From contig PMST01000326.1 in the NCBI GenBank assembly GCA_003168295.1, positions 937 to 10,220 of the forward strand: a DNA stretch of 9,284 nucleotides. Direction: 5' to 3'. Every line of letters begins with the position of its first letter. Positions within the stretch are counted from its first letter, which is position 1. Positions 1 through 6,766 of this stretch are shown piece by piece. A model generated the notes under the pieces. It was not told where the DNA came from, made no database searches, and worked only from the letters and a program-made list of their open reading frames with translations. The DNA is from Actinomycetota bacterium (GTDB lineage: Bacteria; Actinomycetota; Actinomycetes; Streptosporangiales; Streptosporangiaceae). A program made the translations under genes and the position numbers.

Positions 1-285
1 CCCCCGCCGGCCTGGTGGGACGCGGCCCAGGGCGCGCCGCCGCCGTCGAGCCCGGCGGCCCAGCGGACGCCGGCGCCGGACCTGTCCACCTACCTGGCCT
101 CGACCTTTATCGCGCAGTGCCCGCGCTGCGGCGCGTTCCGGCTCGACATCGCGCGGGCCAGGAGCGGCTGGGACTTCCGCTGCGAGTCCTGCGAGTACGT
201 CTGGACCTGGCAGCCGGGAACGCCATGGCCGCCGGTCCGGGTCATGCCCGGGCGGCGGAAGGAGTCACGGCCGCCCTCTGTTTAA
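1..285 (+). CDS. C-terminal part of a zinc-ribbon protein (5' end outside window)
   Basis: The frame from base 1 is open to a TAA at 283-285 and gives 94 residues of an unfinished protein. It begins with a proline/alanine-rich linker (residues 1-28) and then carries a CPRCG pair (Cys40, Cys43) and a CESC pair (Cys61, Cys64), separated by a short segment containing a GWDF turn. This CxxC...CxxC spacing is typical of a structural zinc ribbon. A basic tail of about 20 residues follows. No catalytic part is visible, so the full function is unknown. The stop lies 48 bp before the vWA gene on the same strand, so it may belong to the same operon. Zinc-binding C-terminal domains do occur in TerY-type and kinase-associated proteins, but assigning it to that system is inference. 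The ATG-started overlapping frame from base 15 is a shadow. Confidence 0.72.
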   Translation, partial: PPPAWWDAAQGAPPPSSPAAQRTPAPDLSTYLASTFIAQCPRCGAFRLDIARARSGWDFRCESCEYVWTWQPGTPWPPVRVMPGRRKESRPPSV

Positions 286-306
286 ATCACGCTGCTTAAA
301 TCACGC
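282..306. repeat. Two direct copies of an 11-bp AT-rich word before the vWA gene
   Basis: TTAAATCACGC occurs at 282-292 and again at 296-306, a 14-bp period. The first copy overlaps the TAA stop of the zinc-ribbon gene and the second lies 27 bp before the vWA start. An exact repeat of this length in the short gap between two genes could be an operator or a recent duplication. No protein is known to bind it. Confidence 0.6.
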
Positions 307-333
307 CCCGTTGATCGGTTTGGAGGCAGTTGC

Positions 334-1185
334 ATGTACGAGAGAGACATCAGCCGGCGAGATCCCGGCTGCGTGGTGTTCTTGCTTGATCGTTCCGATT
401 CCATGAAACAGCCGTGGGGGAACAGCCGGGAGACTATGGCTGAGGGGGCGGCCCGGGCCCTGAACGAGACGCTGCTCGAGTTGCTCTTCACCTCTCAGGG
501 CGAACCTGGCAAGGCGCGCCACTACTTTGACGTCGGCATCTTCGGCTACGGGCTGCGCCCGGTGGCCGGGGGTGAGGGGGTGGAGCCCGCGTTCGGCGGC
601 AAGCTCGCGGGCCAGCCCCTGGTCGCGCTGCCCGATCTGCGCGACAACCCGATCGCGGTGCGGGAGATGCCCTCGGTTGACGCCGGGGCCCCGCCGAGCC
701 GGGTGCCGGTCTGGGTCGAGCCGGTGTACGGGCACCGGACCCCGATGTGCCAGGCGGTCGCGGTGGCCGGCGCCCACGTCTATGAGTGGTCGAACGCGCA
801 TCCGGACTCGTTCCCGCCGATCATCATCAACATCACCGACGGCATGGTGACCGACAGCCCGTATGAGGGCGCCGGCCTGGACGAGTGGGCGCAGCGGCTG
901 GTCAACATCCAGACCAGCGACGGGCCGGCGCTGCTGTTCAACATCTTCCTGTCCCCGGCCGGCTCGGCCAACCCGGTGATGTTCCCGGCCACGGACCGCG
1001 GCCTGCCCGCGCCGGGCCCCGACCTGTTCCGCATCAGCAGCCCGCTGCCTCCGGCTATGGTGGCCAACGCGCACAGCGCGGGGATACCGGTGGAGCCGGG
1101 CGCTCGCGGGTTCGGGTTCAACGCGGACGCCTACAACCTGGTCAGGTTCCTCGAGGTCGGCACCAAGGTCGACGTGCGGGACTGA
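334..1185 (+). CDS. von Willebrand factor A (TerY/YegL-like) protein
   Basis: This is a 283-residue protein with a vWA fold, which binds a divalent metal at a MIDAS site and usually mediates protein assembly. The full MIDAS set is visible: DRSDS (Asp19, Ser21, Ser23) after a hydrophobic first strand, Thr136 in GHRTPM, and Asp169 in the NITDG motif. There is no signal peptide or membrane segment, so it should be cytoplasmic. The length is slightly above the usual TerY/YegL proteins. The start is well supported: GGAGG at 322-326 sits 7 bp before the ATG. The stop is 5 bp before the phosphatase ATG, and the kinase follows with a 4-bp overlap, giving the vWA-PP2C-kinase order of the TerY-P triad. 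Classing it as vWA is nearly certain; its role as a scaffold or phosphorylation target is inferred from the neighbours. Confidence 0.92.
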   Translation: MYERDISRRDPGCVVFLLDRSDSMKQPWGNSRETMAEGAARALNETLLELLFTSQGEPGKARHYFDVGIFGYGLRPVAGGEGVEPAFGGKLAGQPLVALPDLRDNPIAVREMPSVDAGAPPSRVPVWVEPVYGHRTPMCQAVAVAGAHVYEWSNAHPDSFPPIIINITDGMVTDSPYEGAGLDEWAQRLVNIQTSDGPALLFNIFLSPAGSANPVMFPATDRGLPAPGPDLFRISSPLPPAMVANAHSAGIPVEPGARGFGFNADAYNLVRFLEVGTKVDVRD

Positions 1186-1190
1186 CCGGC

Positions 1191-2003
1191 ATGCAGCTCC
1201 AGGTGGTGACCTTCAGTGAGGTCAAGGACGGCAACGCGCCCGATGAATGGCAGGACGGCGCCAGCGGCGGTGTGGTCGGCGACGGAACCGGGACGGCCCG
1301 GTTCATCGTGCTCGACGGCGCCACCGGTGCCTTTGACGCGGTCCGCTGGGTGGACCAGCTGGCGACGTCCTTCCTGCCCCCGCCGGGCGCGCGACCGGGC
1401 GCGCCCCGAATTGAGCCCGCCGCGATGGGGGCCTGGTTCGCGCGGATGCAGGATCAGTGGGCCGCGGACGTGCCGGCCTTCGACAGCATCATCGAGGAGC
1501 GCAAGTTCCGCGAGGTCGGCTCCTTCGCCACCTTCCTCGGCTTCGAGATCACCGGCCTGGATGGCACGGAGCCGTTCTGGCGCGCCGTGGCCCTGGGCGA
1601 TACGGTGCTCTTCCACGTCCGCGCGGGCCGCCTGATCGCCACCTTCCCGCCGATGCGAGCGGGCGAGTTCGGATCGCATCCGGCCGGCCTGCACACCCAG
1701 CGGTCCAGCCTGGACGACATGACCGAGCACCTGCTCGCCGGGAGCGGGCTTCTCGCGGCCGGCGATTTTCTTTTCGCGGCCACCGACGCGATGGCGGACT
1801 GGATCCTGCAGGCCGCCGGACGCGACGAGGCCAAGCTGTGGGACACCCTGACCGGGCTGGTGCACCCCGATGTTTTCGCCCGCCTGGTCGAGGATCAACG
1901 CAAAGAGCAGGACGACGCTAAGAGAATGAAGAACGACGACGTGACGCTGATGCGCCTGCGCATGCTGGCCGACCAGCCCTCCTACCTGCTGGCGTGCCGA
2001 TGA
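1191..2003 (+). CDS. PP2C-type Ser/Thr protein phosphatase (YegK-like)
   Basis: This 270-residue protein has the scattered motifs of PP2C metal-dependent phosphatases, which use two metal ions held by aspartates. Visible are a motif-1-like WQDGA (Asp22, where many relatives have EDA), VLDGATG (Asp42-Gly43), ALGDT (Gly136-Asp137), FAATDA (Asp199) and NDDVT (Asp249/Asp250). It is soluble, with no signal or membrane segment. I chose the ATG at 1191 because it lies 5 bp after the vWA stop and directly precedes the first PP2C strand; the open frame extends further upstream but only as a shadow of the vWA gene. No strong Shine-Dalgarno is present, which suggests translational coupling. It probably reverses phosphorylation by the next gene's kinase. 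The substrate is unknown, with the vWA protein the obvious candidate. Confidence 0.88.
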   Translation: MQLQVVTFSEVKDGNAPDEWQDGASGGVVGDGTGTARFIVLDGATGAFDAVRWVDQLATSFLPPPGARPGAPRIEPAAMGAWFARMQDQWAADVPAFDSIIEERKFREVGSFATFLGFEITGLDGTEPFWRAVALGDTVLFHVRAGRLIATFPPMRAGEFGSHPAGLHTQRSSLDDMTEHLLAGSGLLAAGDFLFAATDAMADWILQAAGRDEAKLWDTLTGLVHPDVFARLVEDQRKEQDDAKRMKNDDVTLMRLRMLADQPSYLLACR

Positions 2004-3481
2004 CCACCTTTCCCGTCGCTGGTGATTACTACAAGGCCGTGCAGGCGCCCGGCCGGGTGTTCACCGTGCCGAAGCTGCAGACCGCCCAGTTCGTCTGGGA
2101 CAGCCTCGGCCCCACCCTGGCCCGGGGCAGCAGCGCCGTGGTGTTCCAGGCCGCGGTCGACGGAAGCCCGCAGGCGCTGCGCTGCTACATCAGGAACGAC
2201 GCCTCGAGCCGGGACCGGTACAGCGCGCTGAGCACGTACCTGGCCAGCCACGACCTGAGCCCGCACGTGTCGGGCACCATCTGGCTGGACTCGGCCATCC
2301 GGGTCAACAATGCGACCTGGCCGGTCCTGCAGATGGGCTGGATCGACGGCCGGACGCTGAACGAGTACGTGGACTTCCTGGTGGCCGGCTCCAATGTCGC
2401 CGCCCTGACCATGCTGGCCGCCAGCTGGCGGGACATGGTCGCGTTGCTGCAGAACTCGAGTTTCGGCCACGGCGACCTGCAGCACGGCAACGTGATGGTG
2501 GACCAGAAAGGCCAGCTCCGCCTGGTTGATTTCGATGGCGTCTGGATTCCGCAGCTGGCGGGCCACTCCCCGCCCACCGAATACGGCCACCCGAATTACC
2601 AGCGCCCCGGACTGCGCGAATGGGACCGCTGGCTTGACACCTTCTCCGCGCTTGTCATCTACCTCTCGCTCGTCGCGCTCAGCAAGGATCCCGGCCTCTG
2701 GCTGGCGCTTTACAACTCCAAGAACCTATTGTTCTCCCGGACCGACTTCTTCGCCCCGTACGAAACACAGGTCTGGAAGCAGCTCGCCGCGCTGCGCGAC
2801 CCGCAGCTGGACGAGCTGGCCCGGCGGCTAAAGGAATGCTGCGCCGCCGACTGGGTGTCGGAGGCGAGCCTGGAGACGGTACTCGCTCCGCGGGCGCCCT
2901 CGCCCGCGCCGGCGCCGGCTCCCTGGTGGAAACAGCAGCCCGTCACCCCCGCCCCGTCCCCGGGCACCCCGAACTTCACCCCGACGCCGACCTTCACCCC
3001 CACCTTCACCCCAGCCTCGTCCCCGGCCGGCCCGCCCGCCGCCGGCCCGTGGCCATGGAACAGCGAAACCCAAGAACCCCACGGATCCCAGAACTTGCTG
3101 CCCCGTCCGCCTCCGCTGTCCGCGCCGCTCGGTCAGGCCGGCACCGGCCCGGTCCCGCAGCTACGTCAGACGATGGCACCCGCGGGCGGGACCTGGTGGT
3201 CCGGGCCAGAATCGGCTTCCGCCCAGCCGCCCCGACCACCCCAGCCGCAACAGCCGCAACGGCCGCCCGCTCCGCGTCCACGCGGGCCGGTGTCCAAGCG
3301 GCAGCAGGCGCAGACCTTCGGCGGCATCGCGCTCGCGGTGGGCATCGTGATGCTGATCGCCGGCGCCGCCGCGTCCCAGTTCGCCGTCGTGATCATCGGC
3401 CTCGCCGCCGCCGCCTGGGGCTTGTGGCGGCTCGTCACCGCCGGGGGCGGGCAGAACACCAAACCGCCAGGCCAGACCTGA
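2000..3481 (+). CDS. Atypical protein kinase with proline-rich linker and membrane hairpin
   Basis: This is a 493-residue protein. Residues 35-225 form a kinase-like domain: a glycine-loop-like RGSSAVVF (42-49), a catalytic loop HGDLQHGN (157-164, with Asp159 and Asn164), and DFDG (177-180) at the metal-binding DFG position. The strand that normally holds the ATP-binding lysine reads ALRCYIR, with arginine instead; I recall this as usual for relatives carrying the HGDLQHGN signature, but cannot check it here. An alpha-helical region follows to about 295, then a Pro/Thr/Ala-rich linker (296-432) with FTPTP-type repeats. Two adjacent hydrophobic stretches (about 441-459 and 461-478) look like a membrane hairpin, leaving the kinase in the cytoplasm. 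The ATG at 2000 overlaps the phosphatase stop as ATGA; a GTG at 1994 would add two residues. It is the kinase partner of a TerY-P-like triad. Confidence 0.88.
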   Translation: MTTFPVAGDYYKAVQAPGRVFTVPKLQTAQFVWDSLGPTLARGSSAVVFQAAVDGSPQALRCYIRNDASSRDRYSALSTYLASHDLSPHVSGTIWLDSAIRVNNATWPVLQMGWIDGRTLNEYVDFLVAGSNVAALTMLAASWRDMVALLQNSSFGHGDLQHGNVMVDQKGQLRLVDFDGVWIPQLAGHSPPTEYGHPNYQRPGLREWDRWLDTFSALVIYLSLVALSKDPGLWLALYNSKNLLFSRTDFFAPYETQVWKQLAALRDPQLDELARRLKECCAADWVSEASLETVLAPRAPSPAPAPAPWWKQQPVTPAPSPGTPNFTPTPTFTPTFTPASSPAGPPAAGPWPWNSETQEPHGSQNLLPRPPPLSAPLGQAGTGPVPQLRQTMAPAGGTWWSGPESASAQPPRPPQPQQPQRPPAPRPRGPVSKRQQAQTFGGIALAVGIVMLIAGAAASQFAVVIIGLAAAAWGLWRLVTAGGGQNTKPPGQT

Positions 3482-3493
3482 CCTGACCGAGCC

Positions 3494-4690
3494 TTACGAG
3501 TCGATCCACTGCAGCGGTTGCCAGTACGCCAGCAGGTCGCCGTCGTTCGTCCCGATGAGAACGGCCATGACCAACTGCTTGTTATCCGTGCTGACAATAA
3601 TCGGATCGTGATCGTTATTGACGTACTCGGCGATGGATCCGCTGGTGGCCGGCGAGGTGCTGGTGTAAGTATCCCGGCAGTTGACAATGAAATCGCTAAA
3701 TTGGTTATTGTTCGTGCAGGACGACGCGCTGGCCGGGAATTTCGAACTCGTCAGGAAGGCGCTGAATCCGCTGCTCAGCGCGCCGGTGCCGGAGAACAGA
3801 TAATAGATAATGGTGGTGGCGGCGAGGCCTTGCAGGCGGGTGCACTCGGCCACCGCCTGCGCGCCGAATGAGGTGCCGTCGTTACTGCAGTTCTTATTGT
3901 CACCCTGGACACTGCTCGGGATCATGTTCAGCAAGGTGTCGTAGGCCGACAGCGGTGTCGGGTCGGGATCAGGATCCGGGTCAGGGGCCGGATCCGGCGA
4001 CCCGACCGGGCTGGGACTCCCGACGGTGCCCTGGTTGCCGCCCTGCGACGTGTTCGACGCCACCGTCTTGGCCGGAAACGGGCTCAGGTGAGCCGCCGCC
4101 GCGATCCCCAGGTACACCGCCACCAGCGCGATGGCGGCGACGATGCCAAGGACGTTGCGGCCCGGTACCCGCGACCCACCCGACGCCCGCCCCGCCGAAG
4201 CCCCTCCGCCCGCGGCCCCTCCGCCAGTGGGCCCGCCCGGCGGCCCGGCGCCCCCGGGAGGCATCGCGTCCCCCTGATCGGCCCGCCCGCCAGCGTCCGA
4301 AGCAGGCCCGGACCCTACCCTCTCCCTGATCGTCGGCTGGGCGCCTCCGGACGCGACCAGGCCGAGGGCGCGCGCGAACTCGCGCACGACCCACAGGCTC
4401 GCCGCCGGGTCCAGCGCGTGGGCCTGCGCCAGGGTGGCGGCGACGGACTGGATCGCGCCGTAGGTGCCCTCGCGCCCGATGCGCTCCCGCAGCAGCGCCG
4501 GCACGTCGCTCCGGGCCGCGCTGCCGATGAGGATGGCCTCCCCGGGCAGGCCGCCGAGACGATCCCGGCAGACGCCGTCCATAATGACCGCGTTCGACAA
4601 GGCCTGAGGCCCCCGCTCGGCCACGACCGCCTGCAGGGCCCGGCGAGCCTCGCCGCCCGGGTCGATTACGTGCCCATTCCCTTCAGTCAC
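3494..4690 (-). CDS. Single-pass membrane protein with cytoplasmic helical domain and exported four-Cys domain
   Basis: This is a 398-residue protein of unknown function. Residues 14-112 form a compact helical domain (ALQAVVAERGPQALSN... to ...REFARALG) resembling a widespread actinobacterial/chloroflexal regulatory N-terminal domain, recognised from memory. A Gly/Ala/Pro linker follows (115-178), then one membrane helix (180-200) and an outside Pro/Asp repeat (about 231-246). The C-terminal domain (249-398) has four cysteines (268, 283, 325, 338) and the LLxxxP...C...C...YxLF pattern seen in extracytoplasmic domains of actinobacterial Ser/Thr kinases, with no kinase domain here. I prefer the GTG at 4690 over the upstream ATG at 4750 because GGGGAGG (4697-4703) lies 6 bp before it and a promoter overlaps the longer form. 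It converges on the kinase gene with 12 bp between stops and no obvious terminator. A sensor or adaptor role is inference. Confidence 0.8.
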   Translation of the reverse strand: MTEGNGHVIDPGGEARRALQAVVAERGPQALSNAVIMDGVCRDRLGGLPGEAILIGSAARSDVPALLRERIGREGTYGAIQSVAATLAQAHALDPAASLWVVREFARALGLVASGGAQPTIRERVGSGPASDAGGRADQGDAMPPGGAGPPGGPTGGGAAGGGASAGRASGGSRVPGRNVLGIVAAIALVAVYLGIAAAAHLSPFPAKTVASNTSQGGNQGTVGSPSPVGSPDPAPDPDPDPDPTPLSAYDTLLNMIPSSVQGDNKNCSNDGTSFGAQAVAECTRLQGLAATTIIYYLFSGTGALSSGFSAFLTSSKFPASASSCTNNNQFSDFIVNCRDTYTSTSPATSGSIAEYVNNDHDPIIVSTDNKQLVMAVLIGTNDGDLLAYWQPLQWIDS

Positions 4691-4722
4691 GAAGGACCTC
4701 CCCAAGGGGCATTTTAGTGCGA

Positions 4723-4750
4723 AACATAGCACATCAGGCCTGAACGGCAA
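4723..4750 (-). promoter_or_regulatory. Candidate promoter of the membrane-sensor-like gene
   Basis: On the minus strand, TTGCCG (4745-4750) and TATGTT (4723-4728) are 16 bp apart, and TGC directly precedes the second box, giving an extended -10 (TGnTATGTT). Transcription would begin near 4716, leaving a leader of about 25 nt that contains GGGGAGG and the GTG start at 4690. The boxes fit housekeeping actinobacterial consensus; this has not been tested. Confidence 0.5.
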
Positions 4751-4774
4751 CGGGGCAAAGGGCGCCCCCGCCAG

Positions 4775-4897
4775 TCACCTAAAAACATTTATCCGGAACG
4801 ATGCGTGGTACCACTTGCCGCTCTTCTTGATTCGCACCGCGCCGGTGACGCTGAGCCAGCCAGCCGTCAGCGGCACAGCCCCAAGCGTCCCGGCCCC
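4775..4897 (-). other. 40-codon in-frame extension after the esterase stop codon
   Basis: After the TAG of the esterase (4898-4900) the same frame stays open for 40 codons to a TGA at 4775-4777. The predicted peptide (GAGTLGAVPLTAGWLSVTGA, then VRIKKSGKWYHASFRINVFR) looks like ordinary beta-rich protein sequence, and its first part keeps high G/C at third positions. A GTG at codon 8 could start a 33-residue peptide, but no good Shine-Dalgarno precedes it. It may be a remnant of a longer coding region, a tiny gene, or chance. The rest of the 207-bp gap (4691-4774) holds only the promoter and leader of the next gene and a weak G/C stem near 4751-4769. Confidence 0.3.
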
Positions 4898-5896
4898 CTA
4901 AGCGTCCTGGGTTCCCCCGACCGCGCCGAGCAGGAAGTCCCTGAAGTGACAGAGCTGACGTTCGACGTGCGCCGTGGGCACCTCGTGACCGGTGAACGGG
5001 TGGACCGATATGTCCTTGCCCGAGGTGATCTCGTTGTACGCCGCGAAGACCGTGGACGGCGGGCAGATCGTGTCCATCAATCCGACGCTGAGCAGGCATC
5101 GTGCGGTGATCCTGCGGGCCAGCAGCGCGCAGTCGACGTACCGCAAGGTGTTAAGCGCGGCCGGGATCAGGTCCACGTTGTGGGCGAGGAACTGGGCCAC
5201 TTCGGTGTATGGCGCCTCCGGCGCCAGCGTGATGGCCCGCTGGATGTCGCAGAGGAAGGGCACGTCGGCGTGGCAGACCGCGACCACCTGCGGGACCAGC
5301 GCGGCCGAGGCCAGCGCGAGCCCGCCGCCCTGGCTGCTGCCGGTCACCGCGACCCGCGGCGCGCCGGAGAGCTCGCTGGCCGTCTCGGCCGCCAGCGCCG
5401 CGTCGGTGAACAGGCGGGTGTAGTAGTAGTCTTCCGGGCGGCCGATGCCCCTGGTCATCACCTGGGCGTTTTCCGGGCCTCCGGACCGCCCTTCCTGCTG
5501 GTCGCCGGTAGCGCCGGTGGTCCAGCGTCCGCCCTGGCCCCGGGTGTCCATGACGAAGACGGAATAACCCAGGGCGGGCAGCAGCGCGTGCTCGGCGGGC
5601 AGGCCGCGCCCGCCGCCGTAGCCGATGAACTTGACCACGACGGGCGTCTGCTCGTTCGCGCCCGCGGCCCGCAGGTACCACGCCCTGATCCGGTCGCCGC
5701 CCGCGCCGGAGAACTCCGCGTCGTACACCTCAACCGGACCGTAGATATCAGCTTCGTACCTGGTCAGCTTCGGCGGGCGGGCTTGCGCCCTGGCCTGGTC
5801 GAGCCGCAGCTGCCACCACAGGTCGAATTCCGGCGGCTCCGCAGTTTCTGTTCGATATTGGCGCAACTGCTCCAACGGCAGGTCAAACCAGGGCAT
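4898..5896 (-). CDS. CE7-family acetylxylan esterase / cephalosporin-C deacetylase-type hydrolase
   Basis: This is a complete 332-residue alpha/beta-hydrolase, close to the usual 320-330 residues of family CE7, whose members remove acetyl groups from xylo-oligosaccharides and cephalosporins. All family signatures are present: the RGQ motif (119-121, in DTRGQGGR), the nucleophile elbow GSSQGG (Ser188), Asp275 in GLMDTICPP, and the HE motif (His304-Glu305). The N-terminal MPWFDLPLEQLRQY is typical of the family. There is no signal peptide, so it should act in the cytoplasm on imported acetylated sugars or related compounds. The ATG at 5894-5896 has GGAGG 4 bp upstream (5901-5905). It is divergent from the membrane-protein gene that starts at 5948, with 51 bp between the start codons. 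The true substrate cannot be read from the sequence. Confidence 0.93.
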   Translation of the reverse strand: MPWFDLPLEQLRQYRTETAEPPEFDLWWQLRLDQARAQARPPKLTRYEADIYGPVEVYDAEFSGAGGDRIRAWYLRAAGANEQTPVVVKFIGYGGGRGLPAEHALLPALGYSVFVMDTRGQGGRWTTGATGDQQEGRSGGPENAQVMTRGIGRPEDYYYTRLFTDAALAAETASELSGAPRVAVTGSSQGGGLALASAALVPQVVAVCHADVPFLCDIQRAITLAPEAPYTEVAQFLAHNVDLIPAALNTLRYVDCALLARRITARCLLSVGLMDTICPPSTVFAAYNEITSGKDISVHPFTGHEVPTAHVERQLCHFRDFLLGAVGGTQDA

Positions 5897-5924
5897 TTAT
5901 CCTCCAGTCACGCCAGCTCGCCTG

Positions 5925-5930
5925 AATCTA
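5925..5930 (-). promoter_or_regulatory. Possible -10 box for the esterase gene
   Basis: TAGATT on the minus strand fits TAnnnT and lies 28 bp upstream of the esterase ATG, leaving room for a short leader with the GGAGG site. No convincing -35 box is seen, so this is tentative. Confidence 0.3.
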
Positions 5931-5934
5931 GCCC

Positions 5935-5940
5935 TACCAT
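5935..5940 (+). promoter_or_regulatory. Candidate -10 box for leaderless transcription from 5948
   Basis: TACCAT (TAnnnT) ends 7 bp before the GTG at 5948, the spacing expected when transcription starts on the first base of the start codon. No Shine-Dalgarno lies in front of that GTG, which supports a leaderless mRNA as is common in actinobacteria. No clear -35 box is visible. Confidence 0.42.
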
Positions 5941-5947
5941 TCTCCTT

Positions 5948-6766
5948 GTGACGGAGGATCCTCAGGTACGGCGCCCGGGCCAGCGCCACGCCCGGAGGAC
6001 CCGCCGCGCCGCCGCGCGTATCGCGCTGGTGCTGGGCGTGCTGGGCTTCGCCGCATCGGCGTCCGGGGTGGCTATCCAGCTGCTGCCCAGGCAGTTCACC
6101 GCCGGCCAGCAGCACCAGATCGAGGCGTGGCAGGTCGCCAGCAGGTGGCAGACGATGCCGGCCGGGGAGATCTTTCCCGCCTCGGTGCCGTACCAGCTTC
6201 CGGCCAAGGTGCTCGAGGACATGACCCCGCTGAACCTGGACGCGCTGCGGGTGGGCATCGCGCCGCAGCAGTCAGACTGTGCCAAGAGCATGACCAGTGC
6301 CGCGGCCGGGGCGGTACTGGGCCGCGAGGGGTGCGAGGCCGTGCTGCGCGCGACCTATGTCGACTCCACCCGGAGTTACGTAATGACGGTGGGCATCGCG
6401 GTGCTCCCGACCGCCGCGGCCGCCTCCAGCGCCAACACGGGCCTGGACCGACCGCTGCTGGCCGCCGCGCGCAATGCCGACGGCGCGGTCCAGCTCGCGG
6501 CGGGCGTCCAGGTGGTCAGGTTCGACGGCATGGCCGGCGAGCTGTATGACTACAATCGGCAGCTTTCCAAGAGCTTCAGCTACGGCCCGTACGTCGTCAT
6601 GTACGCGGTCGGATACTCCGATCGCCGGCCGCGGGTTCCCGTGTCCCAGGATTTGTACGCCTACGGCGAGATGACCTACATGGCTATGGACGTCGCGAAG
6701 TCCGTCGCCGATACCCTCGGCACCAGGCCGGCCTCGCCGCACTGCCCCGGATCGCCCGGATGCTGA
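5948..6766 (+). CDS. Membrane-anchored protein of unknown function, partner of the S8 protease
   Basis: This 272-residue protein has a short Arg-rich cytoplasmic tail (1-23), one membrane helix (about 24-46) and an outside domain of about 225 residues with four cysteines (111, 129, 266, 272) that could form two disulfides. I recall similar proteins (MPAGEIFP, PLNLDALRVGIAP, RATYVDxTRSYVMTVG) next to S8 proteases in related actinobacteria, but no function is known to me. The GTG at 5948 is chosen because the -10-like TACCAT lies 7 bp before it and the next residues lead straight into the basic tail and helix. The open frame continues far upstream only as the antisense shadow of the esterase. 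Its stop overlaps the protease start by 7 bp, implying joint translation and perhaps a shared surface complex. It could be a protease inhibitor, chaperone or substrate; this is unresolved. Confidence 0.8.
   Translation: MTEDPQVRRPGQRHARRTRRAAARIALVLGVLGFAASASGVAIQLLPRQFTAGQQHQIEAWQVASRWQTMPAGEIFPASVPYQLPAKVLEDMTPLNLDALRVGIAPQQSDCAKSMTSAAAGAVLGREGCEAVLRATYVDSTRSYVMTVGIAVLPTAAAASSANTGLDRPLLAAARNADGAVQLAAGVQVVRFDGMAGELYDYNRQLSKSFSYGPYVVMYAVGYSDRRPRVPVSQDLYAYGEMTYMAMDVAKSVADTLGTRPASPHCPGSPGC

Noticed and set aside
885..1190. Upstream extension of the phosphatase frame
   Set aside because: It overlaps the vWA gene in another frame, with a shadow-type composition. The ATG at 1191 fits the start of the PP2C fold.
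2900..3300. Possible frameshift or separate gene in the proline-rich part of the kinase
   Set aside because: The frame is open throughout and leads into a coherent hydrophobic hairpin; the Pro/Thr repeats explain the odd composition.
3953..4000. Short tandem repeat resembling a CRISPR or minisatellite
   Set aside because: It encodes the Pro/Asp spacer (PDPDPDP) of the membrane protein and has no spacer-repeat pattern.
4691..4750. Upstream ATG start (4750) for the minus-strand membrane protein
   Set aside because: It would overlap the promoter boxes, and the ribosome site GGGGAGG is placed for the GTG at 4690.
4805..5947. Long plus-strand open frame running into the membrane-anchored protein gene (653 codons in all)
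   Set aside because: The first part is antisense to the complete CE7 esterase and has shadow-like Arg/Gly/Ala-rich composition. Only the part from the GTG at 5948 looks like protein.
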